Source of the DNA: Chitinophaga sp. YR573
GTDB taxonomy: Bacteria; Bacteroidota; Bacteroidia; Chitinophagales; Chitinophagaceae
Length of the DNA stretch: 64,000 bases
Reading direction: 5' to 3'
Assembly (NCBI RefSeq): GCF_900110995.1
Contig: NZ_FOJF01000003.1
Coordinates: 248,001 to 312,000 of the forward strand
Shown here piece after piece: positions 44,239 to 51,235 of this stretch. The first letter of the stretch is position 1; the number at the start of each line of letters is the position of its first letter. The notes below the pieces were generated by a model that had not been told where the DNA came from, searched no databases, and worked only from the letters and a program-made list of their open reading frames with translations. Made by a program: the position numbers and the translations under genes.

Positions 44239-44657
44239 TGATGTTATATCGGAATGTAAAATTTCTTATAGTAGGTATATTGTTTGGTATCGTGTTTATA
44301 AAATCTGAGGTGATCAGTTGGTTCAGGATACAGGAGATGTTCCGGCTGCAATCTTTTCATATGTATGGTATTATTGGCAGTGCTATATTCGTTGGGATGA
44401 TCTCAGTATTTATCATTAAAAAATTTAAGATTAAAACGATTAGTGGTGAGGATATTCACTTTCATACAAAGATATTTAACAAGGGACAGGTATATGGTGG
44501 TTTAATATTTGGTGTAGGTTGGGCAATAACGGGGGCCTGTCCGGGCCCCCTGTTTGCCCAGATAGGTACAGGAGCGACTGTTATTATTGTTCCATTGCTG
44601 AGTGCTATTCTGGGTACCTGGGTATATGGGAAGTTCAGAGAATCATTAACACATTAA
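44238..44657 (+). CDS. YeeE/YedE-type sulfur transport protein, second half (DUF6691-like)
   Basis: This 139-residue membrane protein is the partner of the preceding gene. It has four hydrophobic segments and the Cys motif GWAITGACPGPLFAQIGTGA, matching the second half of split YeeE transporters. An alternative start is at 44241. The dioxygenase-rhodanese gene begins 8 bases after its stop, although the reading frame of that gene remains open upstream through this one. Confidence 0.87.
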   Translation: MMLYRNVKFLIVGILFGIVFIKSEVISWFRIQEMFRLQSFHMYGIIGSAIFVGMISVFIIKKFKIKTISGEDIHFHTKIFNKGQVYGGLIFGVGWAITGACPGPLFAQIGTGATVIIVPLLSAILGTWVYGKFRESLTH

Positions 44658-44665
44658 TTATTTAT

Positions 44666-45985
44666 ATGAAGATTCAACAATTTGAAGATAAAGGACTGGC
44701 ACATTATTCTTATGCTGTATTAAGCGGAAAGACTGTTGCTTTGATTGATCCTTCCCGTGATGTAAAACCTTACATCTTATATGCGGAAGAGCATGGGGCG
44801 CAGATAGTAGCGGTGATAGAAACACATCCGCATGCGGATTTTGTGAGCGGACATCTGGAGTTATTTAAGACTGAGGGGGCTACTATATATTGTTCTGCTT
44901 TGCAGGAAGCGGGTTATCCGCATAAGGCGTTTGATGAAGGAGATGTTATTGATCTTTCCGGGATAAAATTAAAGGCGCTGAATACACCGGGGCATTCTCC
45001 CGATAGTATCTCTATAGTGCTGGAAGAGAATGGGAAAGATAAAGCAGTATTCACTGGTGATACGTTGTTTATAGGTGATTGCGGTCGTCCGGATTTAAGG
45101 GAGAATACAGGTGCTGTAAGTGCTAAGAGAGAAGATTTAGCAAGGCAGATGTATTATTCTCTTAGAGATAAGTTGATGGTGCTGGATGATGATGTGATCG
45201 TTTATCCTGCACATGGTGCAGGTACCTTGTGTGGTAAAGCGTTGAGTGAAGCAGCGAGTAGTAGTATTGGTGAAGAGACTTTAACTAACTGGAGTTTACA
45301 GGTGATGAGTGAAAAAGATTTTGTGCGGGAGTTGATATCAGAACAACCTTTTGTACCTGTGTATTTTCCTTATGATGTGAGTGTAAATAAGGAAGGGGCG
45401 GAGAAGCTGAATGTAGCATTGAGTAAAGTGGTAAGAGGTATTCCTGATGATGAGGATACTATTTTGATAGATACAAGACCGGCTGCTGCTTTTAAAGAAG
45501 CACATTTACCCGGAGCCATTAACTTACAGGATGGGGGTAAATTTGAAACATGGTTAGGAAGTATAGTTGCTCCCGGAGAGGCTTTTTACCTGTTAGCAGA
45601 GAATGATGCAGCATTGGAGACAGTGATAAAAAAGACTACTAAAATAGGTTATGAAGGGTTTATCAAAAAAGCATTTACAGGTGATAAGGGAAATATTTCA
45701 ATGGGATTGATAGATCTTGACAGATTTAAAGCAGATACAAGTAAGTATACGATCATAGATATACGTAATCCCGCAGAAGTAAAAGCACATCCTGTTTTTA
45801 GCAACGCTATCAATATACCTCTGTATGAGTTAAGGGAAAAAGCAGATACTATACCTGTAGATAAACCTGTAGTAGTACATTGTGCCGGTGGCTATCGCAG
45901 TGCTGCTGGCAGCAGCATAGTAGATGCTGTGTTACATGGGAAAACACCTGTCTATGATCTGGGAGAAGCGATCAATTCGTTTTAG
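44666..45985 (+). CDS. Persulfide dioxygenase-rhodanese fusion (CstB-like)
   Basis: This enzyme should oxidize persulfides and handle sulfane sulfur. The 439-residue protein starts at MKIQQFEDKG (44666); the frame is open upstream but those codons overlap the YeeE-type gene. Residues 1-230 are a metallo-beta-lactamase-fold persulfide dioxygenase domain with ETHPHADFVSGH, NTPGHSPDSI, FTGDTLFIGDCGRPD and YPAHGAGTLCGK metal-site segments. The first rhodanese-like domain (ILIDTRPAAAFKEAHLPGA) shows no Cys in its active-site region and appears inactive. The second ends with the active loop HCAGGYRS, with Cys406. This MBL-pseudorhodanese-rhodanese order is that of CstB. Terminator-like repeats follow. 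Confidence 0.92.
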   Translation: MKIQQFEDKGLAHYSYAVLSGKTVALIDPSRDVKPYILYAEEHGAQIVAVIETHPHADFVSGHLELFKTEGATIYCSALQEAGYPHKAFDEGDVIDLSGIKLKALNTPGHSPDSISIVLEENGKDKAVFTGDTLFIGDCGRPDLRENTGAVSAKREDLARQMYYSLRDKLMVLDDDVIVYPAHGAGTLCGKALSEAASSSIGEETLTNWSLQVMSEKDFVRELISEQPFVPVYFPYDVSVNKEGAEKLNVALSKVVRGIPDDEDTILIDTRPAAAFKEAHLPGAINLQDGGKFETWLGSIVAPGEAFYLLAENDAALETVIKKTTKIGYEGFIKKAFTGDKGNISMGLIDLDRFKADTSKYTIIDIRNPAEVKAHPVFSNAINIPLYELREKADTIPVDKPVVVHCAGGYRSAAGSSIVDAVLHGKTPVYDLGEAINSF

Positions 45986-46004
45986 ATCTATCCATTCAAT
46001 AAGA

Positions 46005-46052
46005 AACTGTGTTAAAGGTTAAAAAATTAAAACCTTTACCACAGTTTTTTTT
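46005..46052 (+). terminator. Rho-independent terminator after the sulfur operon
   Basis: The arms aactgtgttaaaggtt (46005-46020) and aacctttaccacagtt (46031-46046) pair over 16 positions with one mismatch. A run of eight T follows (46045-46052). It ends the sulfur cluster. Confidence 0.88.
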
Positions 46053-46148
46053 ATGGGAAAAAAGATAAATTCGATTCAGGAAAAAGGCCCTGGAACAGCT
46101 CCGGGTATATATATCAAATCACTTCAGAAATTCTTAAAATGGATTTAA
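46053..46148 (+). CDS. Tentative 31-residue ORF
   Basis: ATG at 46053 follows the terminator directly and encodes a basic peptide (MGKKINSIQEKGPGTAPGIY, then IKSLQKFLKWI). No homology is recognised and there is no Shine-Dalgarno. It overlaps the next small ORF by 10 bases in another frame, so it might be a leader peptide or simply noise. Confidence 0.2.
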   Translation: MGKKINSIQEKGPGTAPGIYIKSLQKFLKWI

Positions 46149-46246
46149 TTACAGTTGACTTAGGCCCAGTAATTAAAATGATTATCGTGGCCATAGTCGC
46201 GACAATCGTAATCATTGTTTACAGAAGAAGAAAGCAAAACCGCTGA
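46139..46246 (+). CDS. Putative 35-residue single-pass membrane peptide
   Basis: The short frame from ATG 46139 to TGA 46244-46246 encodes an acidic start (MDLITVDLGP), a hydrophobic stretch long enough to cross a membrane (IIVAIVATIVIIVY) and a strongly basic tail (RRRKQNR). This composition is that of many genuine small membrane proteins, and the stop is embedded in a hairpin with a U-rich tail. It is too short for standard gene finding and has no clear ribosome binding site, so confidence is modest. Confidence 0.4.
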   Translation: MDLITVDLGPVIKMIIVAIVATIVIIVYRRRKQNR

Positions 46247-46268
46247 TTCTTTTAAGCGGTTCTTCTGT
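46238..46268 (+). terminator. Hairpin overlapping the small ORF's stop
   Basis: AACCGCT (46238-46244) pairs with AGCGGTT (46255-46261), loop of ten bases, followed by TCTTCTG. The stem is short, but the position directly at the end of the 35-residue ORF suggests a terminator. Confidence 0.45.
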
Positions 46269-46379
46269 ACACTGTTAAAACTCCCGGCCTCAACAATCTA
46301 AAACAGCCCGTTATCTAATACCAGCCAGCGCTTTCATCGGGGATAGTACTGCTTATATCCCTCTTTATCTATAATTCCT

Positions 46380-46387
46380 TAATTTTG
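46380..46387 (+). promoter_or_regulatory. Possible -7 promoter element
   Basis: TAATTTTG exactly fits TANNTTTG and lies 21 bases before the ATG of the oxidoreductase gene. I see no good -33 TTTG at the expected distance, so the start of transcription is only a guess. Confidence 0.35.
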
Positions 46388-46408
46388 GAACGATAATTCT
46401 GGAATCAA

Positions 46409-47422
46409 ATGAATAAACTAAGACTCAGCGTATTGGATCAATCTCCCATCAGAAGAGGCAGCAATGCGGTGGAAGCCTTGCAGGAAAGCGTGAAACTGGC
46501 GCAACTGGCAGACAGGCTAGGTTACACCCGCTATTGGCTCTCTGAGCATCATAACACCCGTTCTCTGGCCGGTGCCTCTCCGGAGATCCTGATAGCCCGG
46601 CTGGCTGCCGCTACGAAGCATATAAGACTGGGTTCCGGTGGTGTTATGCTACCCAATCACAGCACATTAAAAGTAGCAGAGAATTTTCGTCTGTTGGAAG
46701 CGCTGTATCCCGGTCGTATTGACTTAGGCATTGGCCGCGCACCAGGAGGGGACAGACTAACAGCGCACATCCTCAATCCTTCCAATAACTTTGAACCCCG
46801 TGAATTTGTACAGCAGGTAATAGACCTGGAAGCCTATCTCACAGAAACCGGAGAGCCTGGTACAGTACATGATAAAGTAAAGGCCATCCCACATATAGAT
46901 ACGATGCCAGGGTTATGGATGCTGACTTCCAGCGGTGAAAGTGGATTGTTGGCAGCCCGTCATGGCTGGGCATTATCTTTCGCACATTTCATTTACCCGG
47001 TAGGTGGGCCGCAGGCTGTAAAAGCATACAGGGAAAGATTTGTACCGTCTTTATTCATGAAAGAACCCCAAGCCAACGTAGGTATTTTTGTATTCTGTGC
47101 AGATACGCAGGAGAAAGCAGATGAGCTACAGGCAATGATGGACTACCGCCTGTTAAGCTATGAGAAAGGCCAGTTTGAGGTATATCCTACTTATGAAGAG
47201 GTAAGGGATTATGAATATACTGATCAGGAGTTACAACGTGTATTAGCTAACAGAGCCCGTGTTGTTTCAGGAACACCGGAACAGGTAAAAGCCCGTTTAC
47301 TGAAGCTGGCATCGGAATATGGTGTAGAAGAAATAGTTGTATCTACTATGGCGGACAAGGCAGAAGATCGCTTCCGTTCTTATGAATTATTAGCCGAAAT
47401 GTTTAGTCTGGAAAGCAGGTAA
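46409..47422 (+). CDS. LLM-class flavin-dependent oxidoreductase
   Basis: A luciferase-like monooxygenase of 337 residues. Family features are the N-terminal RLSVLDQSPIRRGSNAVEAL, the substrate/flavin region LGYTRYWLSEHHNTRSLAGA, then IRLGSGGVMLPNHSTLKVAE and GRIDLGIGRAPGGD, all characteristic of the short-chain MsnO8-type LLM proteins. It likely uses reduced FMN and O2, but the substrate is unknown. It appears to be transcribed alone, between the small ORFs and the PAS kinase. Confidence 0.92.
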   Translation: MNKLRLSVLDQSPIRRGSNAVEALQESVKLAQLADRLGYTRYWLSEHHNTRSLAGASPEILIARLAAATKHIRLGSGGVMLPNHSTLKVAENFRLLEALYPGRIDLGIGRAPGGDRLTAHILNPSNNFEPREFVQQVIDLEAYLTETGEPGTVHDKVKAIPHIDTMPGLWMLTSSGESGLLAARHGWALSFAHFIYPVGGPQAVKAYRERFVPSLFMKEPQANVGIFVFCADTQEKADELQAMMDYRLLSYEKGQFEVYPTYEEVRDYEYTDQELQRVLANRARVVSGTPEQVKARLLKLASEYGVEEIVVSTMADKAEDRFRSYELLAEMFSLESR

Positions 47423-47492
47423 TTACACAAAAAATTTGACGTAGTATTTCAGGATAACCCTTATTATTGTTGTTTTACAGGGATTATTATAC

Positions 47493-49169
47493 ATGGAACA
47501 ACATATAGATAAGGGTATACATAAGGGGGACAATGAAGAATGGATGCGTTTTGCATTGGTCTCTTCTGGTTTCGGGACCTGGGAACTGGATCTTGCAAGT
47601 AACCAGGTAATATGGGATGATCGTTGCCGGGAATTGTATGGTTATCCTGCAGAAGGAGATTTATCACAGGAAAACATTAGAAAGAACATTCATCCGGAAG
47701 ACAGGGAAAGAGTAATTGCAGCTGTTGATAAAGCATTAAGACCGGAAAGCGGCGGTTTGTATGATATTATTTTCCGGACTGTCAGTACTACAGATAAACA
47801 GTTACGCTGGGTGCGTTGCATAGGTAAAGCATATTTTAATAATGGGGTTGCATGTCGTTTTGCAGGTACTATACAGGATATTTCAGCAGATATAAAAGAC
47901 ACGGAAAAAAGGCAGCTATTATTATCCCGGGTAGAGAGTTATCCGGATGTGATGGGCGCTGTTACAGATCCGGAACCGGATGCGGCAAGAGAACAACAGA
48001 AATTATTAGCGTTACTGGAAAACTGTCGTGATTTTGTAAGTCTGTCTGATGAAGAAGGCAATGTGAGTTACGTCAATGCTGCCGGGTTAAAACTATTAGG
48101 ATTAAATAGTCAGGAAGAAGCCCGGAGACATAATAGTGAGTACCTGATGCCGGAAGAGATCGGGAAGCTGAAGGACGTGATTAATAAGCAGTTGTTCAGC
48201 AAAGGAGCATGGTCCGGAGAAGTATTATACCGCCATTTTAAAACAGGGGAGGCCATCCCGGTAGAGGGCACTACAATGCTGGTGTATGATCCGGTAACAG
48301 GTAATTCGCAGGGCAGGGCCACTATTTCCCGCGATTTAAGGGAAGAGAAAGCAGCCCATCAGCAACGTATTGAAAACGAGCTGGAATTGGAGAAGATTGT
48401 GGAGATGAGGACCAGTGAGCTGAAAAAAGCCAATATAGATCTGAATATCGTTAATCAGAACCTGGAACAGTTTGCTTATGTTGCCAGTCATGATTTACAG
48501 GAGCCACTCCGTAAGATCAACATGTTCTCCGCATTACTGGAAGATAAATTCAGGGACCAGCTGAATGAAACGGGAATGAGGAACCTGGGTATTATCAGGA
48601 ATGCCGCTACCCGTATGACTACCCTGATCCAGGATTTGTTAGCTTTCTCCAGGGTATCCCGTCAGGACCATCTCTTTGAAGAAATAGATTTATCCGCCAC
48701 GGTACAGCAGGTGCTGGGCGATTTTGATATGCTGATACAGCAGAAAGATGCAATAGTGGAATGTGATGGTTTGTTTCATGTACAGGGAATCCCCCTGCAT
48801 ATGACGCAATTATTCCATAACCTGCTGAGTAACGCATTGAAATTCAGTCAGGCCGGTATATTTCCCCTTATCAAGATTACTTCCAGGATGATGGAAGCGG
48901 GAGAAATAGCCGGGCATCCACAGTTAGAGAATGGCACCCGGTATGGAGAAATCAGGATTAGTGACAATGGGATAGGGTTTGCACCCACTTATGCCAAAAA
49001 GATCTTTGTGATCTTCCAGCGGCTGCATGGAAGGGGTGAATATGAGGGTAGCGGGATAGGGCTGGCCCTGTGTCAGAAGATAGTTACGGCCCATCATGGG
49101 GTCATATACGCTGATTCTGAGGAAGGTAAGGGGGCTACCTTTGTGGTAATACTTCCTGTGTACACTTGA
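47493..49169 (+). CDS. PAS-domain sensor histidine kinase
   Basis: The 558-residue cytosolic kinase has no signal peptide or membrane helices. Two PAS domains (about 20-145 with the PAC region LRWVRCIGKAYF, and about 165-285 with the GYVSYVNAAG-like NVSYVNAAGLKLLG) are followed by a coiled-coil, the phospho-acceptor His333 in VASHDLQEPLRKINMFSALL, and the HATPase domain (LLSNALKFSQAG, DNGIGFAPTYAKKIF, GSGIGLALCQKIV). No response regulator is encoded nearby, so its partner must be elsewhere. It could sense redox or a small ligand through its PAS domains. Confidence 0.92.
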   Translation: MEQHIDKGIHKGDNEEWMRFALVSSGFGTWELDLASNQVIWDDRCRELYGYPAEGDLSQENIRKNIHPEDRERVIAAVDKALRPESGGLYDIIFRTVSTTDKQLRWVRCIGKAYFNNGVACRFAGTIQDISADIKDTEKRQLLLSRVESYPDVMGAVTDPEPDAAREQQKLLALLENCRDFVSLSDEEGNVSYVNAAGLKLLGLNSQEEARRHNSEYLMPEEIGKLKDVINKQLFSKGAWSGEVLYRHFKTGEAIPVEGTTMLVYDPVTGNSQGRATISRDLREEKAAHQQRIENELELEKIVEMRTSELKKANIDLNIVNQNLEQFAYVASHDLQEPLRKINMFSALLEDKFRDQLNETGMRNLGIIRNAATRMTTLIQDLLAFSRVSRQDHLFEEIDLSATVQQVLGDFDMLIQQKDAIVECDGLFHVQGIPLHMTQLFHNLLSNALKFSQAGIFPLIKITSRMMEAGEIAGHPQLENGTRYGEIRISDNGIGFAPTYAKKIFVIFQRLHGRGEYEGSGIGLALCQKIVTAHHGVIYADSEEGKGATFVVILPVYT

Positions 49170-49182
49170 TTAAAATATTTCA

Positions 49183-49190
49183 TATTTTTG
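49183..49190 (+). promoter_or_regulatory. Possible -7 promoter element
   Basis: TATTTTTG fits TANNTTTG and lies 23 bases before the ATG at 49214 of the lipoprotein gene. It supports the shorter start. No perfect -33 element is seen (a TTG occurs 14 bases upstream only). Confidence 0.4.
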
Positions 49191-49213
49191 CAGGAACTAA
49201 TAGAACCTATCCT

Positions 49214-49810
49214 ATGAAGAAATTCTTCCTGCCTGCTGCAGTTGCTATTGCGCTGGCTTTTGGATCCTGCACAAAAGATGCTGCCCTGGAAGGCAATAAA
49301 GGTAATAACACTGACACTACTGATACCAGTAATCCTGTAATTGGTAAAGACAGCGTGGTTACTTTCACCGATGTGAAATTTGGACTGGCACCGGGAGATA
49401 ACAACTACGGACGTGTATTCTCTTCAGTTACCGGACTGGTATACCTGGACGATGCCATTCCTGATTCAATGGGTAAGTACATCAACCTGGCGTTCGCTTA
49501 TCAGGCTTCATTCTCTATGTTCTTTAGCAGCGCAGATCCCAACAGTTTTGATATCACTATACCAAATGTTACCAAAACAAATGTGCGGAACTATGTTGAT
49601 TCCTCTTTTAAAGTGACTTCATTTGATACATTAACACATGCTTCTACCTTATATAAACTGACGGTAGCAGATGATAATCAAACAATTGATGCGGCTGATT
49701 TACCGGTAGTGGTGTTCTTTAAGAACAGCGATGGTAAAATAGGGATTGTGAAAGTGAAGTCGTTGTCTGATAGCTATCTCACGGTAGATGTAAAAGTAGC
49801 TTACAAGTAA
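49214..49810 (+). CDS. Hypothetical secreted lipoprotein (198 aa)
   Basis: The frame is open from 49166, but the ATG at 49214 gives a proper lipoprotein signal (MKKFFLPAAVAIALAFGSC, Cys19) and a -7 element lies just before it. The mature protein begins with a Thr/Asp/Asn-rich linker (NTDTTDTSNP) and then a beta-rich domain of about 150 residues with an FGLAPGDNNYGRVFS motif. I do not recognise the family. It is probably an envelope protein anchored in the outer membrane. A bidirectional terminator follows. Confidence 0.75.
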   Translation: MKKFFLPAAVAIALAFGSCTKDAALEGNKGNNTDTTDTSNPVIGKDSVVTFTDVKFGLAPGDNNYGRVFSSVTGLVYLDDAIPDSMGKYINLAFAYQASFSMFFSSADPNSFDITIPNVTKTNVRNYVDSSFKVTSFDTLTHASTLYKLTVADDNQTIDAADLPVVVFFKNSDGKIGIVKVKSLSDSYLTVDVKVAYK

Positions 49811-49827
49811 ATTCTAATAATAATAAT

Positions 49828-49868
49828 AATGCCCGGTTCTGGTTATATCAGGGCCGGGCATTTTCTTT
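49828..49868. terminator. Bidirectional terminator between convergent genes
   Basis: AATGCCCGG (49828-49836) and CCGGGCATT (49854-49862) form a 9-bp stem with a 17-base loop. A T-rich run follows on the plus strand, and an A/T-rich run on the other side serves the minus strand. It sits between two convergent lipoprotein genes. Confidence 0.82.
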
Positions 49869-50079
49869 ATTTGTATCTGTATACTGAATCAGATTCGATA
49901 GTAATTGATGTATGGATGCTAATGTGGGTTGTTATTGTGTCAGAGTATTCATATTCATCAGATGGCTGCTCTTTGTTCTGCACTGAATCCGCAGGATGGA
50001 ACGTTTCTTCCACACTTTTGGATATTTGTTTACAGCCAGATAATGTAATAATGGTGATAATCAATATAGCGTGCTTCAT
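49867..50079 (-). CDS. Small lipoprotein (70 aa)
   Basis: The 70-residue protein has a lipoprotein signal (MKHAILIITIITLSGCKQIS, lipobox LSGC with Cys16), then a polar Asp/Ser/Glu/Thr-rich tail with no obvious fold (EQPSDEYEYSDTITTHISIH). It starts 5 bases after the end of the DUF3592-like gene and overlaps its transcription unit, so the two are probably produced together. Its function is unknown. Confidence 0.65.
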   Translation of the reverse strand: MKHAILIITIITLSGCKQISKSVEETFHPADSVQNKEQPSDEYEYSDTITTHISIHTSITIESDSVYRYK

Positions 50080-50084
50080 TGTAT

Positions 50085-51062
50085 TTAATTGATGTTATCC
50101 AGATCTTCGGCAAAGGCAATACGTGTAGGATCATCCTTGAGATAAAAGATGTCTATGTTTTTCTGTTTGATCATATCCAAACTGAGCACACCTATCAATT
50201 TTTTGAAGGTGGTCCTGTGTGCCTGATGTTGCTCATCGATATATTCCAGTTCAAACCGCATCATGGGTTGTTCATTAATATAGGTGCCGGTTTCTTCTAC
50301 ATGGAGTACTTTGGCAGTAGTTCGTATGCCTTTAAACTTTATGAGTGCCTGATCAGAAGCGCTACCGGTAAAATTTTCTATAAACAGCCCTAAGAACCTG
50401 TAAAAAAGAAGCACCAGGGGGCAAACAAACAATGGATGGCCGAAGATCACAAAGCGCCAGCCTGCGCCATCGCTTTCCTGTTGGTAGGAAAAAAGGTAAT
50501 ATCCCACCACTAACACCACGCACAACAACCAGCCTGCGATATTCAACAGCATTATGCCCGCCCTGATACTGGCTTCCGAACCAGCAAACATAAAATAAGG
50601 GATACGTTTCATCTGGCTGTCAATAAGCAGGTCTACTTTTTTACCCACCTCAAAACGGTGTTCCGCAGGTCTGACATCATTTACCGCCGCATTTTGTATT
50701 ATTTCCGTATTTACGAGGTTTTTAAAGGATAATTTGAGTTCATAGATGTCATACTCAGCACTCTTGTTATGGATTTTCGTTGAGCTGAGGATTTCTGCTT
50801 CCCGGGGTACACCATCCTTCTTTAATAACTCCATATTACGTTTTGCACTAAAAGCGGACAAGATCCAATGACGGAAATATCCTGTCAGCAGGAATAGCCA
50901 GAGTCCTATTGACAATACTACAAGGCCGAGCGCTATCCAGGGATTCGCTCCTGCAAGATCAGGTGGGTCCTCATTTTTAACATTGTAATATAAAAGCATG
51001 GGGAAGGGGATCGCAAAAAAAAGCGTAAACAGTATTGAGAATGAAGATAACAGGTATTTCAT
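50085..51062 (-). CDS. DUF3592-like membrane protein with two repeated domains
   Basis: The 325-residue protein has two membrane blocks: two helices near the N-terminus (LLSSFSILFTLFFAIPFPML; WIALGLVVLSIGLWLFLLTG) and two in the middle (IMLLNIAGWLLCVVLVVGYY; FVCPLVLLFYRFLGLF). After each block lies a beta-rich domain with a similar pattern (AEILSSTKIHNKSAEYDIYE and AKVLHVEETGTYINEQPMMR), with EVGKKVDLLIDSQ and KNIDIFYLKDDP in matching positions. This looks like a duplicated DUF3592-type unit. The function is unknown. It is co-transcribed with the small lipoprotein downstream. Confidence 0.65.
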   Translation of the reverse strand: MKYLLSSFSILFTLFFAIPFPMLLYYNVKNEDPPDLAGANPWIALGLVVLSIGLWLFLLTGYFRHWILSAFSAKRNMELLKKDGVPREAEILSSTKIHNKSAEYDIYELKLSFKNLVNTEIIQNAAVNDVRPAEHRFEVGKKVDLLIDSQMKRIPYFMFAGSEASIRAGIMLLNIAGWLLCVVLVVGYYLFSYQQESDGAGWRFVIFGHPLFVCPLVLLFYRFLGLFIENFTGSASDQALIKFKGIRTTAKVLHVEETGTYINEQPMMRFELEYIDEQHQAHRTTFKKLIGVLSLDMIKQKNIDIFYLKDDPTRIAFAEDLDNIN

Positions 51063-51200
51063 GTTTTCAAGATTGATAGTTCCCTTACAGTTGTTTCAAA
51101 TGTACAGATTCCACTATCTTAGTGGCATCTACAATACGTCTACATCCTGTTTAATGTACTGATTATTATATTTTTATAGCTTAACAACGGATATTTGTAA

Positions 51201-51229
51201 TTGTTTTTGGCATAAGGCTTGTAATTTTG
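51201..51229 (+). promoter_or_regulatory. Bacteroidota-type promoter, possibly giving a leaderless mRNA
   Basis: TTG at 51201-51203 and TAATTTTG at 51222-51229 fit the -33/-7 elements (18-base spacer). Transcription would begin about seven bases after the -7 box, that is very near the ATG at 51236, so the mRNA could lack a 5' leader. Confidence 0.45.
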
Positions 51230-51235
51230 GCGTCT

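Noticed and set aside
44519..44665. Extended N-terminus of the dioxygenase-rhodanese protein
   Set aside because: The upstream codons overlap the YeeE-type gene in another frame and carry no domain; MKIQQFEDKG at 44666 fits the family start.
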